Shown here in pieces: positions 17,514 to 26,436 of a DNA stretch of 64,000 nt. The first letter of the stretch is position 1. Each line of letters starts with the position of its first letter. The translations under genes and the position numbers were made by a program. Where the stretch lies: assembly GCA_030054835.1 (NCBI GenBank), contig JASGVS010000012.1, positions 62,001-126,000 of the forward strand. Direction: 5' to 3'. Below the pieces are notes generated by a model that saw only the letters and a list, made by a program, of their open reading frames with translations, was not told where the DNA came from and did no database searches. The stretch comes from UBA3910 sp002391465 (GTDB taxonomy: Bacteria; Bacillota; Limnochordia; Darwinibacteriales; Darwinibacteriaceae).

Positions 17514-18461
17514 ATGCGCCTTTTACTAACTTGGAATGCCCTGGCAGAAGATGTGGACATGATCCGCGAAGCAACCGGTGCGGAAGTGGTACTGGCCCGA
17601 GACAAGGAGGAGGCGGTCCGCTTAGCGCCAACGGCTGATGTCATTTTTGGCTTCGCTGCGGCAGAAGTACTCAAAGCAGCCGAAAAATGCCGTTGGCTGC
17701 AGATCATTTTTGCCGGCGCAGAAAGGGTGCTGGCTGCCGAGTGGGGAAACCCGGATATGGTAGTAACTAACGCCTCTGGAATCTTCGGTCCGCCTGTGGC
17801 CGAACACGCCGTTGGACTCCTTCTCGCCCTGAACAGGGGCATTCATTTAAGCAGGGATAACCAGCTGGCCCGGGTTTGGGAGTCGAATATAAACTGGCAG
17901 TTCCGCGAGCTAACCTCTGTTGTTGTGGGTATTTTAGGTTTCGGGGACTTGGGCGAGCAGGTCGCCAAGCGTTTGGCAGGCTTTGGTTGTGAGATAATCG
18001 GTTTTCGTCGTAATCCCACCGGTGAGGAAAGGTATGCGAAGGCGGTTTACCCAATCGCTGAGTTTGATAATTATCTGGGACAGCTCGATTACCTGATAGG
18101 TACTCTCCCCGAAACGGCAGACACGATTGGTTTTCTGCATCGGGGACGACTGCAGAAGATGCAGTCCCATGCGATGATTATCAACGTGGGTAGGGGAAGT
18201 TTGATTCCCCATGGGGACTTAGTGGAGGCACTGGAGAAGGGGTGGATTGGCGGGGTTGGTTTGGATGTTACTAACCCAGAACCTCTCTCCGCAGAGAGCC
18301 CGTTATGGGAGATGACGAACGTGCTCATCACCCCCCATAACGCTGGTTACACGCCCTTTCACAAAACAAGGGCAATCAGTATCTTCCTGGAAAATTGGGG
18401 ATACTTTCAAAAAGAGGGGATTCCCAGGATAAACGTGGTAAATCCCAAATTGGGGTATTAG
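17514..18461 (+). CDS. D-2-hydroxyacid dehydrogenase family protein
   Basis: A 315-residue NAD(P)-dependent oxidoreductase. The Rossmann motif is GILGFGDLGEQVAKRL (about residue 140). Catalytic residues are visible: Arg in NVGRGSLIP, Glu in NPEPLS and His in ITPHNAGYT. The substrate is a 2-hydroxy/2-keto acid; the sequence does not allow finer assignment. ATG 17514 has AGGAGG six bases upstream. Its TAG overlaps the stop of the convergent FmdB-like gene by four bases. Confidence 0.88.
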   Translation: MRLLLTWNALAEDVDMIREATGAEVVLARDKEEAVRLAPTADVIFGFAAAEVLKAAEKCRWLQIIFAGAERVLAAEWGNPDMVVTNASGIFGPPVAEHAVGLLLALNRGIHLSRDNQLARVWESNINWQFRELTSVVVGILGFGDLGEQVAKRLAGFGCEIIGFRRNPTGEERYAKAVYPIAEFDNYLGQLDYLIGTLPETADTIGFLHRGRLQKMQSHAMIINVGRGSLIPHGDLVEALEKGWIGGVGLDVTNPEPLSAESPLWEMTNVLITPHNAGYTPFHKTRAISIFLENWGYFQKEGIPRINVVNPKLGY

Positions 18462-18679
18462 ACCTCCGAGGAAGAAGTATCCTGCGAACCCGCACTGCCG
18501 TTGGAGCGGCTGTCGTTAATGTAAAAACCGGGCCCTTTGAAGATGATGTTAACGTTGCGGCTGATAAGGCGCTGGACCTTTTCACCGCACTTGGGACAGC
18601 TGCCAAGGGGTTCGTCCTTAATGCTTTGTTCAACTTCAAAACGGCCGCAATCTGTGCATTTGTACTCATAAATTGGCAT
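18458..18679 (-). CDS. FmdB-family zinc ribbon protein
   Basis: A 73-residue small protein starting MPIYEYKCTDCG, with a second knuckle CPKCG; the two CxxC pairs should bind one zinc. The ATG at 18679 has AAAGGAGGG eight bases upstream; codons further upstream are not needed. The C-terminal tail is short and glycine/serine-rich (SNGSAGSQDTSSSEV). FmdB-type proteins are common putative regulators without a defined role. Confidence 0.88.
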   Translation of the reverse strand: MPIYEYKCTDCGRFEVEQSIKDEPLGSCPKCGEKVQRLISRNVNIIFKGPGFYINDSRSNGSAGSQDTSSSEV

Positions 18680-18773
18680 GCAGTTTTCCCTCCTTTGAAA
18701 ATCACTAAGGAATATTGTACAGCTTAAATCCACTTAAATCAACAAGGCGGTAATCGTAGTGAGGAGCAGTCAA

Positions 18774-19583
18774 ATGAGAAACAAGTTGAAATTATACGTG
18801 ATTATTTTCTTATGTGCAGTCCTGATCACCCTTTGGGGCGGGGCGAATTTGGCGTCCGCCGAAGAAGAGCAGGAGACAAAGCCGATTACCATTGATTTGA
18901 ACACTCCCCGGGTACAGCCTAATGAGGACGATGGGGAAGAGGATCTCTTGGAGGAGAAATATCATGAGATTTTGTCCGAGCTGACCATTTCGGAAGAGGC
19001 TAAGTTGGTGGCGGAGAATATCAAGAACATGATCACTACCATCAAGGATCTTACCTTGGATATTACCATCGTCCAGATCAAGGGGGAGCGCAGCGATGTG
19101 CTCGTTCTAACCGGAATGTTCGGTGTTGAACATCGCCTAGCCCGCCTTGAGTTCCTAGAACCCAGTGCCCTGCGGGGACAGATTGTGGTGATCGATCAGG
19201 ATCTTTTGGAAGTGAGGATATTCCAACCCGTCACGAACCAAATCGCGGTGCGGGAGCTGGAGGATATGAGCAAAGAGGCCCTGTCTGCTCTAAACGTGGC
19301 CCAGGATATTACTTCGTACTTTGATTTTACCCAGTACGAGATTGCTGTCCTGGAAACAAAGGAATATAATGGAGTTAAGGAATACTCTCTTGAGGTACGT
19401 ACCGAAGAAAGTGAAGCCCTTCACATCCGGGTTACTGACGACACTTGGTTCCCTACACAGATTATAGTGTTTGAAGATGGGGTACAGGCCGGGGAAATGA
19501 CATTCAATAACGTTACCTTCAGTCCCGGATTGGAACGGGAGGATTTCCAAAATCTACCGAAAGTTAAAGAGGTTCGACTTTAA
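18774..19583 (+). CDS. Secreted LolA-like (outer-membrane lipoprotein-sorting-like) protein
   Basis: A 269-residue exported protein: the signal peptide covers about residues 1-28 (ending NLASA), followed by an acidic linker and a LolA-like curved-sheet region (DLTLDITIVQIKG, LRGQIVVIDQDLLEVRIFQP, NNVTFSPGLEREDF). LolA/LolB-fold proteins carry lipoproteins in diderms, but related folds (for example RseB-like or sporulation proteins) occur in monoderms, so function is not certain. ATG 18774 has GGAG at 7 bases. A second secreted protein gene follows 19 bp downstream with an outer-membrane-type C-terminus. Confidence 0.68.
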   Translation: MRNKLKLYVIIFLCAVLITLWGGANLASAEEEQETKPITIDLNTPRVQPNEDDGEEDLLEEKYHEILSELTISEEAKLVAENIKNMITTIKDLTLDITIVQIKGERSDVLVLTGMFGVEHRLARLEFLEPSALRGQIVVIDQDLLEVRIFQPVTNQIAVRELEDMSKEALSALNVAQDITSYFDFTQYEIAVLETKEYNGVKEYSLEVRTEESEALHIRVTDDTWFPTQIIVFEDGVQAGEMTFNNVTFSPGLEREDFQNLPKVKEVRL

Positions 19584-19602
19584 ATCTTAATGTAAGGGGG
19601 AG

Positions 19603-20310
19603 ATGAAAGTGCCTGATGGGCGGCGTACTAGTTCACTAATACTGTGCGTGATCCTGCTTGGGCTGCTGGCAAGCCCAGCAATGGCCTTTGAAGCAGAAGA
19701 TCTCCCTTTGGTTTTTGGCACCCACGGCTGGCAGGGAGGATTATCCTTAAGCCAGGAGAGGATTAAGCACTTAGGGTTTTTGGGCTACGAGATAACCGGA
19801 GTGGGGGGGTATTTCCTCCAGGATCTCTTTTCTGAGCACGTCTCGAGTTGGTTTGCAGGCCATAAGGAAGTTTTCGTGGGTAATGTGGGTTACACTTTGG
19901 AGTTTTTTGTAGGTAATACCGAACGGCCCCTCTTTTCGATTTTTACGAACAGCGTTGATCCCCATATAGGTGCGTACGGAGAAGTGAAACGGGTCTATGG
20001 CGACTACGGCCACGGCCTTTCAGGCATGGCCCAGTTGTTTATGAATGCCATGGGAGAGATTGAGTACTGTATCAGTCCCTACGTACAGTTCACCAGGCAG
20101 GGAGTCTGGCGCATCTCCGCTTCTTTAGGCAGTTCCTTTGGACTAGGTTTGTCTTATCTAGAGTCCGGGGAAACCCTGCAGTTTGACATTACTCTGGTCA
20201 ATGACGAGTTCAGCTTCTATGTACTGCTGTCCGTCCCAGAGCAGCCCATTAAGTTCGGTGCCGGTTGGACCGAGCAGCGCATGCAGGCCTTCCTGCGTTA
20301 TACTTTCTAA
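19603..20310 (+). CDS. Putative outer-membrane beta-barrel protein
   Basis: A 235-residue secreted protein with a signal peptide ending LLASPAMA. The mature part is glycine/aromatic rich with amphipathic strands and almost no helix or motif. The chain ends QMxxFLRYTF-style: the last nine residues MQAFLRYTF have hydrophobics at alternate positions, Tyr at -3 and Phe last, the classic BAM-recognised beta-signal of outer-membrane proteins. If correct, the host has an outer membrane. The start may be ATG 19603 or GTG 19609; AAGGGGG spacing favours the GTG. I recognise no specific family. Confidence 0.65.
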   Translation: MKVPDGRRTSSLILCVILLGLLASPAMAFEAEDLPLVFGTHGWQGGLSLSQERIKHLGFLGYEITGVGGYFLQDLFSEHVSSWFAGHKEVFVGNVGYTLEFFVGNTERPLFSIFTNSVDPHIGAYGEVKRVYGDYGHGLSGMAQLFMNAMGEIEYCISPYVQFTRQGVWRISASLGSSFGLGLSYLESGETLQFDITLVNDEFSFYVLLSVPEQPIKFGAGWTEQRMQAFLRYTF

Positions 20311-20332
20311 CGAGCTGAGTTCCACCGCAAAT

Positions 20333-20350
20333 TCGTAATTTATTTCACAA
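20333..20350 (+). promoter_or_regulatory. Candidate Rex operator upstream of rnfC
   Basis: The right half TTCACAA matches the Rex half-site exactly, the four-base centre TTAT is all A/T, and the left half TCGTAAT matches 4 of 7. It lies 113 bases before rnfC, in the leader between the upstream gene and the rnf operon. Rex is encoded in this window. Site calling is by eye only. Confidence 0.4.
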
Positions 20351-20462
20351 AAAAAGACGCATATGCGGAAAAGGTCTTACCTGAGCAGGAGAACGGGTTT
20401 AGGACAAGAATATCTATTCGGCTGTCTAAAGCCAAAGAAAGAAGCGTGAGGTGAATTGATGC

Positions 20463-21782
20463 ATGGGAAGAATTAGAGCCTTTTTCGGAGGAATAGATGA
20501 TATCGACAGCGCCAAACAGAGCACTGCAGGCAAACCCATTTCGGTGCTGACCGCCCCCGAAACTCTCGTCGTATCCCTGCTGCAGCATGCCGGTGCGGAG
20601 GCCAAACCGGTGGTTGCTAAAGGTGATGAGGTACTCAAAGGCCAACTTATTGCTGAAGCAGATGGTGTAATAAGTGCCAACATCCACTCGCCTGTTTCCG
20701 GCAAAGTATTGGCGGTTGAACCTCGCGTTCATCCCAATCGGGCAGCGGTGACTGCCATTGTGATTGAGAACGATGGGGAGGAGCGCTGGGTAGAGAAAAA
20801 CCCAGTGACCGATCCGGTACAGCTCAGTCGAGAGGAAATTCTGAACAAGATCAGAGAGGCCGGTATAGTGGGTATGGGAGGCGCAGGCTTTCCTACCGCA
20901 GTTAAGCTCAATCCGCCTAAGGAGGCCAGGATTGATTATTTAATTTTGAACGGTTGTGAATGCGAGCCCTATCTCTCAGCTGATGATCGACTCATGATCG
21001 AATATGCCGAGGATGTTATTCTTGGGGCGAAGTTAATTGCTAAGGCGGCTAATGCAGGCGCCATTATTATTGCCCTCGAAGATAACAAACCTGAGGCGTA
21101 TGAGGCCCTCAAAGCGGTGGCTGGGGCAATAGACGTAGTGAAGCTGCCTACCCGTTATCCCCAGGGAGCGGAGAAGCAGCTTATTCAAGCTGTCACCGGG
21201 CGGGAAGTACCAACCGGGTCGCTGCCCTTTGCTGCAGGCTGCATTGTAAACAATGTGGGCACTGCGTGGGCGGTAGCCAAAGCGGTCAGGGATGGGGAGC
21301 CCCTCATCAGCCGCGTGGTAACTGTGAGTGGCGAGACCATTCGTGAACCGCAAAACTTCCTGGTTCCCATCGGCACGCCCCTTGAGTATTTGCTGGAACA
21401 GGCAGGGGGCTTTGTGGAGGCGCCAGGTAAGGTGATTGTGGGTGGTCCCATGATGGGCGGTGCCCAGTTTGATCTACAGGCATCTGTGGGCAAGACTGTG
21501 TCAGGTGTGATAGCGCTGGCGGAGGCTGAAAGCCATACTCCCAACGTTCTGCCCTGCATCAGATGTGCTCGCTGTGTTGATGTCTGCCCGGCCAACTTAC
21601 TGCCGTTGCGGCTCGAGGCCTATGGTATGAACGAGATGTTCGACCACGCTCGCGATTACGGAGTGATGGATTGTATCGAATGCGGGTGCTGTACTTATAT
21701 CTGCCCGTCTAAACGCCCGCTTCTGCATTACATTCAGTATGCAAAACGAGAAATTGCAGCTATTGAGCGAAATTCAAAGTAG
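20463..21782 (+). CDS. rnfC: Rnf complex subunit RnfC
   Basis: A 439-residue peripheral subunit of the Rnf ferredoxin:NAD+ oxidoreductase, carrying the NADH/FMN-binding Nqo1-like domain (GMGGAGFPTAVKL, LILNGCECEPYLSADDR) and two 4Fe-4S clusters in the C-terminal part: PCIRCARCVDVCP and DCIECGCCTYICP. First gene of rnfCDGEAB, the gene order typical of Clostridia. ATG 20463 follows GAGGTG at 9 bases. Length is standard for Bacillota RnfC. Confidence 0.97.
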   Translation: MGRIRAFFGGIDDIDSAKQSTAGKPISVLTAPETLVVSLLQHAGAEAKPVVAKGDEVLKGQLIAEADGVISANIHSPVSGKVLAVEPRVHPNRAAVTAIVIENDGEERWVEKNPVTDPVQLSREEILNKIREAGIVGMGGAGFPTAVKLNPPKEARIDYLILNGCECEPYLSADDRLMIEYAEDVILGAKLIAKAANAGAIIIALEDNKPEAYEALKAVAGAIDVVKLPTRYPQGAEKQLIQAVTGREVPTGSLPFAAGCIVNNVGTAWAVAKAVRDGEPLISRVVTVSGETIREPQNFLVPIGTPLEYLLEQAGGFVEAPGKVIVGGPMMGGAQFDLQASVGKTVSGVIALAEAESHTPNVLPCIRCARCVDVCPANLLPLRLEAYGMNEMFDHARDYGVMDCIECGCCTYICPSKRPLLHYIQYAKREIAAIERNSK

Positions 21783-21796
21783 AGGAGTGAGGGGCA

Positions 21797-22717
21797 GTGG
21801 AAGATATGAAATTGATTGTTGCACCGTCTCCACACCTGAGGGATAGGGATACCACCGAGAAGATTATGTTTGCAGTTCTCCTTTCCTTAGTGCCTGCTAT
21901 TGCAGCGTCCATTTATTTTTTTCGGTGGGATGCGGTTCGTTTAATTCTACTTGCTGCCGGTGCCGCTGTGGCTACCGAGGCGATCTTTCAGAGGGTGCGT
22001 AAAAAGCCCATTATGGTAGGGGATGGCAGTGCTCTGCTCACCGGTGTGTTGTTGGCGCTAACTGTGCCGCCCAGCTTACCCAGCTGGATGGTCATTCTAG
22101 GTGCGGTTGTGGCCATCGCCATTGGCAAGCAGGTCTTTGGCGGTTTAGGGCAAAATCCGTTCAACCCCGCCCTTGTGGGTCGAGCCTTTTTGACTGCTTC
22201 CTTTGCTTCGGCCATGACTGCTTGGACACTACCCTTTGATGCTGTTACTGCAGCTACACCTTTGGCTCTGGGGGCTGCTCGCAGCGATATACCAGCATTA
22301 TTCTTTGGGAACGTTGCCGGCTCGCTGGGTGAAACATCTGCCCTTGCCATTTTAATCGGTGGCATTTATCTGTTTTACAGGGGAGTATTGGATTATCGGA
22401 TTACGGTAGGTACCCTCGGTACCGTTACAGTGTTTGCACTGCTTGCAGGACAAGACCCTATCTTCCACCTGCTGGCTGGAAGTGTGCTGTTCGGTGCGGT
22501 GTTTATGGCCACTGATCCGGTCACTTCTCCCATCACGCCGCTGGGACGCTGGATCTTCGGTGTTGGTATAGGTGTGATAATTATGGTTATTCGTTTGTGG
22601 GGAGGCTATCCGGAAGGGGTCACCTTTGCAATTCTGTTTATGAATGCAGTAACACCTTTGCTCAACCGTTGGACCCGCCCGCGAATTTATGGACATGGGG
22701 TGAAGGCAAATGAATGA
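21797..22717 (+). CDS. rnfD: Rnf complex subunit RnfD
   Basis: A 306-residue membrane subunit with about ten helices. It carries a covalent FMN on a threonine; the site is recognisable as DAVTAATPLALG (about residues 148-159), where the family has S/T-G/A-AT. The GTG start at 21797 lies 14 bases after rnfC. Its end overlaps rnfG by eight bases. Together with RnfE/A/G it forms the ion-translocating core. Confidence 0.97.
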   Translation: MEDMKLIVAPSPHLRDRDTTEKIMFAVLLSLVPAIAASIYFFRWDAVRLILLAAGAAVATEAIFQRVRKKPIMVGDGSALLTGVLLALTVPPSLPSWMVILGAVVAIAIGKQVFGGLGQNPFNPALVGRAFLTASFASAMTAWTLPFDAVTAATPLALGAARSDIPALFFGNVAGSLGETSALAILIGGIYLFYRGVLDYRITVGTLGTVTVFALLAGQDPIFHLLAGSVLFGAVFMATDPVTSPITPLGRWIFGVGIGVIIMVIRLWGGYPEGVTFAILFMNAVTPLLNRWTRPRIYGHGVKANE

Positions 22718-23300
22718 GTCCGTTCGTATGGTAGTTGTGCTAGCAGTAATTGGTATGGTATCAGCCGGTGTTTTGTCCGTCGTGTATCAGACCACTAGTG
22801 CTATAATAGAAGAGAATGCAGCTCGCGCCTTAGAAAGTTCCGTTCTCGAGGTTCTGCCCGGTACCAGTACAGTGAATATCATCCGGGCGAGTAGAGATGA
22901 ACTTGGCGAGGACGATCAAAGGACCGCCAAGGAGCGGGAACAGACCACCACCCTCATTTACCAGGGTGTAGATGAGCAGGGTCGCCCCGTGGGTTATGCC
23001 TTCGTGGGTGAAGGAAACGGCTATGGTGGTGTAGTCAGAGTCTTGGTAGGTGTGGCTGAGGCTTCTGATGAGATCCTCAACATTAAGATCCTGGAGCACA
23101 CTGAAACTCCCGGATTGGGCAGTAGGATCGAGAACGACGACTTCCGCCAGCAGTTTGCAGGCAAGTCCACTCAGGATCCCATTGCCATCGGTTCGGACAT
23201 TGACAACATTTCTGGTGCAACCATTTCTGCCCGGGCAGTAGCCGAAGCGGTGCGGGAAGGTTTCCAGGACGCATACGCAGCTTATAGGGGAGGGCAGTAA
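22710..23300 (+). CDS. rnfG: Rnf complex subunit RnfG
   Basis: A 196-residue subunit with one N-terminal transmembrane helix and an extracytoplasmic FMN-binding domain. The ApbE flavinylation motif is DNISGATIS near residue 165, with the Thr as the attachment point. Conserved GGVVRVLVGV and ETPGLGSRI also match the family. The apbE gene is the second gene after rnfB in the same run. Confidence 0.96.
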   Translation: MNESVRMVVVLAVIGMVSAGVLSVVYQTTSAIIEENAARALESSVLEVLPGTSTVNIIRASRDELGEDDQRTAKEREQTTTLIYQGVDEQGRPVGYAFVGEGNGYGGVVRVLVGVAEASDEILNIKILEHTETPGLGSRIENDDFRQQFAGKSTQDPIAIGSDIDNISGATISARAVAEAVREGFQDAYAAYRGGQ

Positions 23301-23302
23301 GG

Positions 23303-23911
23303 ATGACTCGAATCTGGAAGAACTTTCTTAACGGTTTGTGGGATGAGAACCCAACGTTTCGCATCTTGATCGGCCTCTGTCCCACCTTGGCGGTGACAAC
23401 TAGTGCCATAAATGGCTTTTCCATGGGGCTAGCGACTACGTTTGTAATCCTCTGCTCCAGCGTTTTGATTAGTATTCTTCGCAGTGTGATTCCAAGCAAG
23501 GTTCGGATCCCGGCTTATATTATCCTCATCGCCACCTTTGTTACCATTGTGGATCTATCCATGAACGCCTATCTTCCTGATCTGCACAAATCGCTGGGTC
23601 TTTTTCTGCCCTTGATCGTGGTGAACTGTCTTGTGCTAGGACGGGCTGAAGCCTTTGCCTCCAAGAATCCAGTGGTTGCTTCGGCGGCAGATGGCTTAGG
23701 TATGGGCTTGGGTTTTACTTGGGCATTGACTGTCTTGGGAGCTATTCGCGAACTGTTTGCCGCTGGTTCCGTTTTTGGTTTTCAGCTTCTAGGTGAAGGT
23801 GTTACCACAATTGGGATTTTCGCTTTACCTCCAGGTGCCTTCATTACACTGGGTATTCTAATAGCGATCATGAACATGATCGGGGTCAGACTGAAGAATA
23901 GGGCTAGTTAG
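23303..23911 (+). CDS. rnfE: Rnf complex subunit RnfE
   Basis: A 202-residue, six-helix membrane subunit, homologous to RnfA and NqrD. Visible family motifs are NPTFRILIGLCPTLAVT at the N-terminus and LFLPLIVVNCLVLGRAE in the middle. RnfA and RnfE form an inverted pair around a shared 2Fe-2S cluster. Starts two bases after the rnfG stop. Confidence 0.96.
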   Translation: MTRIWKNFLNGLWDENPTFRILIGLCPTLAVTTSAINGFSMGLATTFVILCSSVLISILRSVIPSKVRIPAYIILIATFVTIVDLSMNAYLPDLHKSLGLFLPLIVVNCLVLGRAEAFASKNPVVASAADGLGMGLGFTWALTVLGAIRELFAAGSVFGFQLLGEGVTTIGIFALPPGAFITLGILIAIMNMIGVRLKNRAS

Positions 23912-23922
23912 GAGGGTTACGC

Positions 23923-24495
23923 GTGAATTTATTTCTGCTTTTTCTAAGTGCTTTATTGGTCAACAACTTCGTACTGGTCCGCTTCCTAGGTATCTGCCCG
24001 TTTATGGGTGTTTCCAAGGAAGTTGAGTCCGCCTTTGGTATGGGCCTTGCCACGACCTTTGTCATGGTGGTAGCGGCTGCCGTGACCTGGCTGATCGAGA
24101 CCTTTCTGCTACAGCCAATGGGGCTTCCTTTTCTACAGAACATGGCCTTTATTCTCACCATCGCTTCCATCGTGCAGCTGGTTGAGATGTTTCTGCACAA
24201 AACCAGTCCCGGCCTCTATCAGGCGATGGGCATTTTCTTGCCCCTAATTACCACTAACTGCGCCATCTTGGGTCTGGCTATTATGGCTGTGCAGAGTGCG
24301 TACACTTTCATTCAGACAGTGGTCTTTGCCTTAGGTGCAGGGGTAGGATTTACCTTGGCACTACTTCTACTTGCGGGAATCCGCGAGGAACTGAAGTTTG
24401 CTGATATTCCCGAACCCCTATTGGGCGCACCGATTGCATTCATATGCGCCGGCTTGTTATCTTTAGCCTTTAGTGGCTTTGCCGGCTTAATCTAA
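23923..24495 (+). CDS. rnfA: Rnf complex subunit RnfA
   Basis: A 190-residue, six-helix membrane subunit. NNFVLVRFLGICPFMGVS and GIFLPLITTNCAILG contain the cysteines that, in pairing with RnfE, bind the intramembrane 2Fe-2S cluster. GTG start at 23923 after GGAGGG. Standard length for the family. Confidence 0.97.
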   Translation: MNLFLLFLSALLVNNFVLVRFLGICPFMGVSKEVESAFGMGLATTFVMVVAAAVTWLIETFLLQPMGLPFLQNMAFILTIASIVQLVEMFLHKTSPGLYQAMGIFLPLITTNCAILGLAIMAVQSAYTFIQTVVFALGAGVGFTLALLLLAGIREELKFADIPEPLLGAPIAFICAGLLSLAFSGFAGLI

Positions 24496-24514
24496 GTTTA
24501 AGGAGGGGTTTGGG

Positions 24515-25345
24515 GTGAACACTACAGTTGTTTCCCTCATCAGCATGGGTTCCCTAGCGGGGCTGTTTGCCTTTGGTCTCGCTATAGCCTCCAAGAAATT
24601 CGCAGTAGAAACCGATCCGAAGATCGAAGAGATAGAGGAAGTACTGCCCGGCGTTAACTGTGGTGCCTGCGGCTTTGCTGGTTGTCGCAGTTTTGCTGAG
24701 GGAGTGGCTTCCGGAAAAGCGCCTGCCAACGGTTGTCCCGTTGGTGGTGCGCGAGTGGCCAAGTTGGTTGCCGAGATTATTGGCGTTGAAGCGGAAGGGC
24801 CAAAACGGAAAGTAGCCCAGGTCTTGTGTAAGGGCGGTCTTGCCGAAGCCAAACAGCGCGGTACCTATGATGGGCCCCGCGATTGTCACATCGCCAACGC
24901 CACTCAGGGTGGCGACAAGCTCTGCACCTACGGCTGCTTGGGCTACGGTACTTGCGTTGCGGCCTGCAAGTTTGATGCCATGTACATGGGCGACAACGGT
25001 CTGCCCGTTGTAATCGAGGAAAACTGCACAGGCTGCAACAAATGTGTAGAAGCCTGTCCCCGTGATATCATCACCCTTGTGGATGAGGAACAGGGTGTAC
25101 ACATCCGCTGTCGTTCCCTGTTGACCGGGCGGTTTGTACGTCAGCAGTGTGAAGTAGGCTGCATTGCCTGCCGTCGCTGCGTGAAAGCGTGCCCAACCGG
25201 TGCCATCTACATGGAGGATAACCTGGCCCGTATTGACTATGACAAATGCACAAACTGCCGTGAATGCGTGGAAGTATGTCCCATGAACACGATTGATTGG
25301 CAGGAAGGCAAACCGCTCGTACTGCATAAAGAGTTTGCCAGCTAA
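24515..25345 (+). CDS. rnfB: Rnf complex subunit RnfB
   Basis: A 276-residue ferredoxin-accepting subunit. One N-terminal helix precedes the CGACGFAGC cluster-binding region; then come ferredoxin-like clusters: ENCTGCNKCVEACP, GCIACRRCVKACP and DKCTNCRECVEVCP, plus an additional cysteine group around CTYGCLGYGTC. This is longer than the enterobacterial RsxB and typical of Bacillota RnfB. GTG start at 24515 follows AAGGAGGGG. It takes electrons from reduced ferredoxin and passes them to the membrane core. Confidence 0.97.
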   Translation: MNTTVVSLISMGSLAGLFAFGLAIASKKFAVETDPKIEEIEEVLPGVNCGACGFAGCRSFAEGVASGKAPANGCPVGGARVAKLVAEIIGVEAEGPKRKVAQVLCKGGLAEAKQRGTYDGPRDCHIANATQGGDKLCTYGCLGYGTCVAACKFDAMYMGDNGLPVVIEENCTGCNKCVEACPRDIITLVDEEQGVHIRCRSLLTGRFVRQQCEVGCIACRRCVKACPTGAIYMEDNLARIDYDKCTNCRECVEVCPMNTIDWQEGKPLVLHKEFAS

Positions 25346-25364
25346 CTTAGGAAGGACGCATTTT

Positions 25365-26390
25365 ATGGGCAGTAAAAAGAGACGTTTTACCATATGCTCA
25401 GCCGTTGTGCTGGGCATTGCGGTATTGATCCTAATCGGCTTTGCCGTGTTCCAGCCCCAAGATTCCCAAGCGGAGGAAACCAGTGTCAGTCAGACTAGGC
25501 TTTTGATGGACACTGTTGTGGACGTGCGCGTTGACGCGCCCGGTGCCGCTGACCTGGTTGGTGAGACCTTTACCATCATGGCGGAGCTGGAACATAAACT
25601 ATCCCGTTTCATGGAAACGAGTGACGTTGCACGGATCAATCAATACGCGGGTTCCTGGGTTGAGGTAAGTTCGCCTACCCTCGAGTTGGTTGAAATAGCG
25701 GTTGAACTGGGACATTTGACTCAAGGCACCTTTGATGTTACTATCGGGGCAGTTCTCGATCTGTGGGGCTTTGGCAGTGATTTCAAACGCGTGCCTACTG
25801 AAGATGAGCTTGCAGAGGCTCTGAGTACGGTCGATTTCCGCCAGATAGAGATTGACCGTGAGGGCAGCAGAGTGCGAATCCCCGCTGGGACAACCCTCGA
25901 TCTGGGCGGTATTGCCAAAGGCTTTATCGTTCAGAAGGCTTTACAGTATCTCAGGGAAGCGGACGTATCTCGCGCTATAGTAAACGCAGGTGGGGATATA
26001 TCAGTCATTGGCAAGCGGCCCGACGGAAATCCCTGGCGGGTTGGTGTGCAGGATCCGCGTAATCCCAGCGAACTGCGCTGGATCGTGCCCCTGGAAGGTC
26101 AGAGCATTGTTACATCAGGAGACTACCAGCGCTTTTTTGAGTTCGAAGGACGGCGTTACCATCACATTCTCGATCCCCGCAGCGGGTATCCCGCTTGGGG
26201 TATACGGAGTGTCACTGTTATAGGTGACGATGCTGTGGTTTGTGACGCAGTAGCCACCGCCATCTTTATCCTCGGTTGGGATGAGGGGCGCGAATTTGCT
26301 CTGGGTCTGGAAGGTATGGAAGTGATAGTGATCGGCGATAAAGGCGAATGGTTCACGCCCGGTTTGGAAGGCAAACTGATTGCTTTGTGA
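25365..26390 (+). CDS. apbE: FAD:protein FMN transferase ApbE
   Basis: A 341-residue lipid- or helix-anchored extracytoplasmic flavin transferase (N-terminal helix about residues 8-28, no lipobox cysteine seen). Motifs: TRLLMDTVVDVRV at the start of the domain, GTFDVTIGAVLDLWGFG, GGIAKGF, and the metal-site region HHILDPRSGYPAWG. It transfers FMN from FAD to threonines in S/T-GAT motifs; targets in this window would be RnfG, RnfD and the FMN-binding protein at 42993. ATG 25365 is used; upstream in-frame codons overlap rnfB. Confidence 0.95.
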   Translation: MGSKKRRFTICSAVVLGIAVLILIGFAVFQPQDSQAEETSVSQTRLLMDTVVDVRVDAPGAADLVGETFTIMAELEHKLSRFMETSDVARINQYAGSWVEVSSPTLELVEIAVELGHLTQGTFDVTIGAVLDLWGFGSDFKRVPTEDELAEALSTVDFRQIEIDREGSRVRIPAGTTLDLGGIAKGFIVQKALQYLREADVSRAIVNAGGDISVIGKRPDGNPWRVGVQDPRNPSELRWIVPLEGQSIVTSGDYQRFFEFEGRRYHHILDPRSGYPAWGIRSVTVIGDDAVVCDAVATAIFILGWDEGREFALGLEGMEVIVIGDKGEWFTPGLEGKLIAL

Positions 26391-26436
26391 GTACCGGCCT
26401 AATCAGCTGATCTCTTTAGGACAAGGAGGGATGCCA

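Noticed and set aside
24554..25417. A 287-codon open frame opposite rnfB
   Set aside because: rnfB has multiple Fe-S motifs and a correct ribosome site; the opposite frame has no domain.
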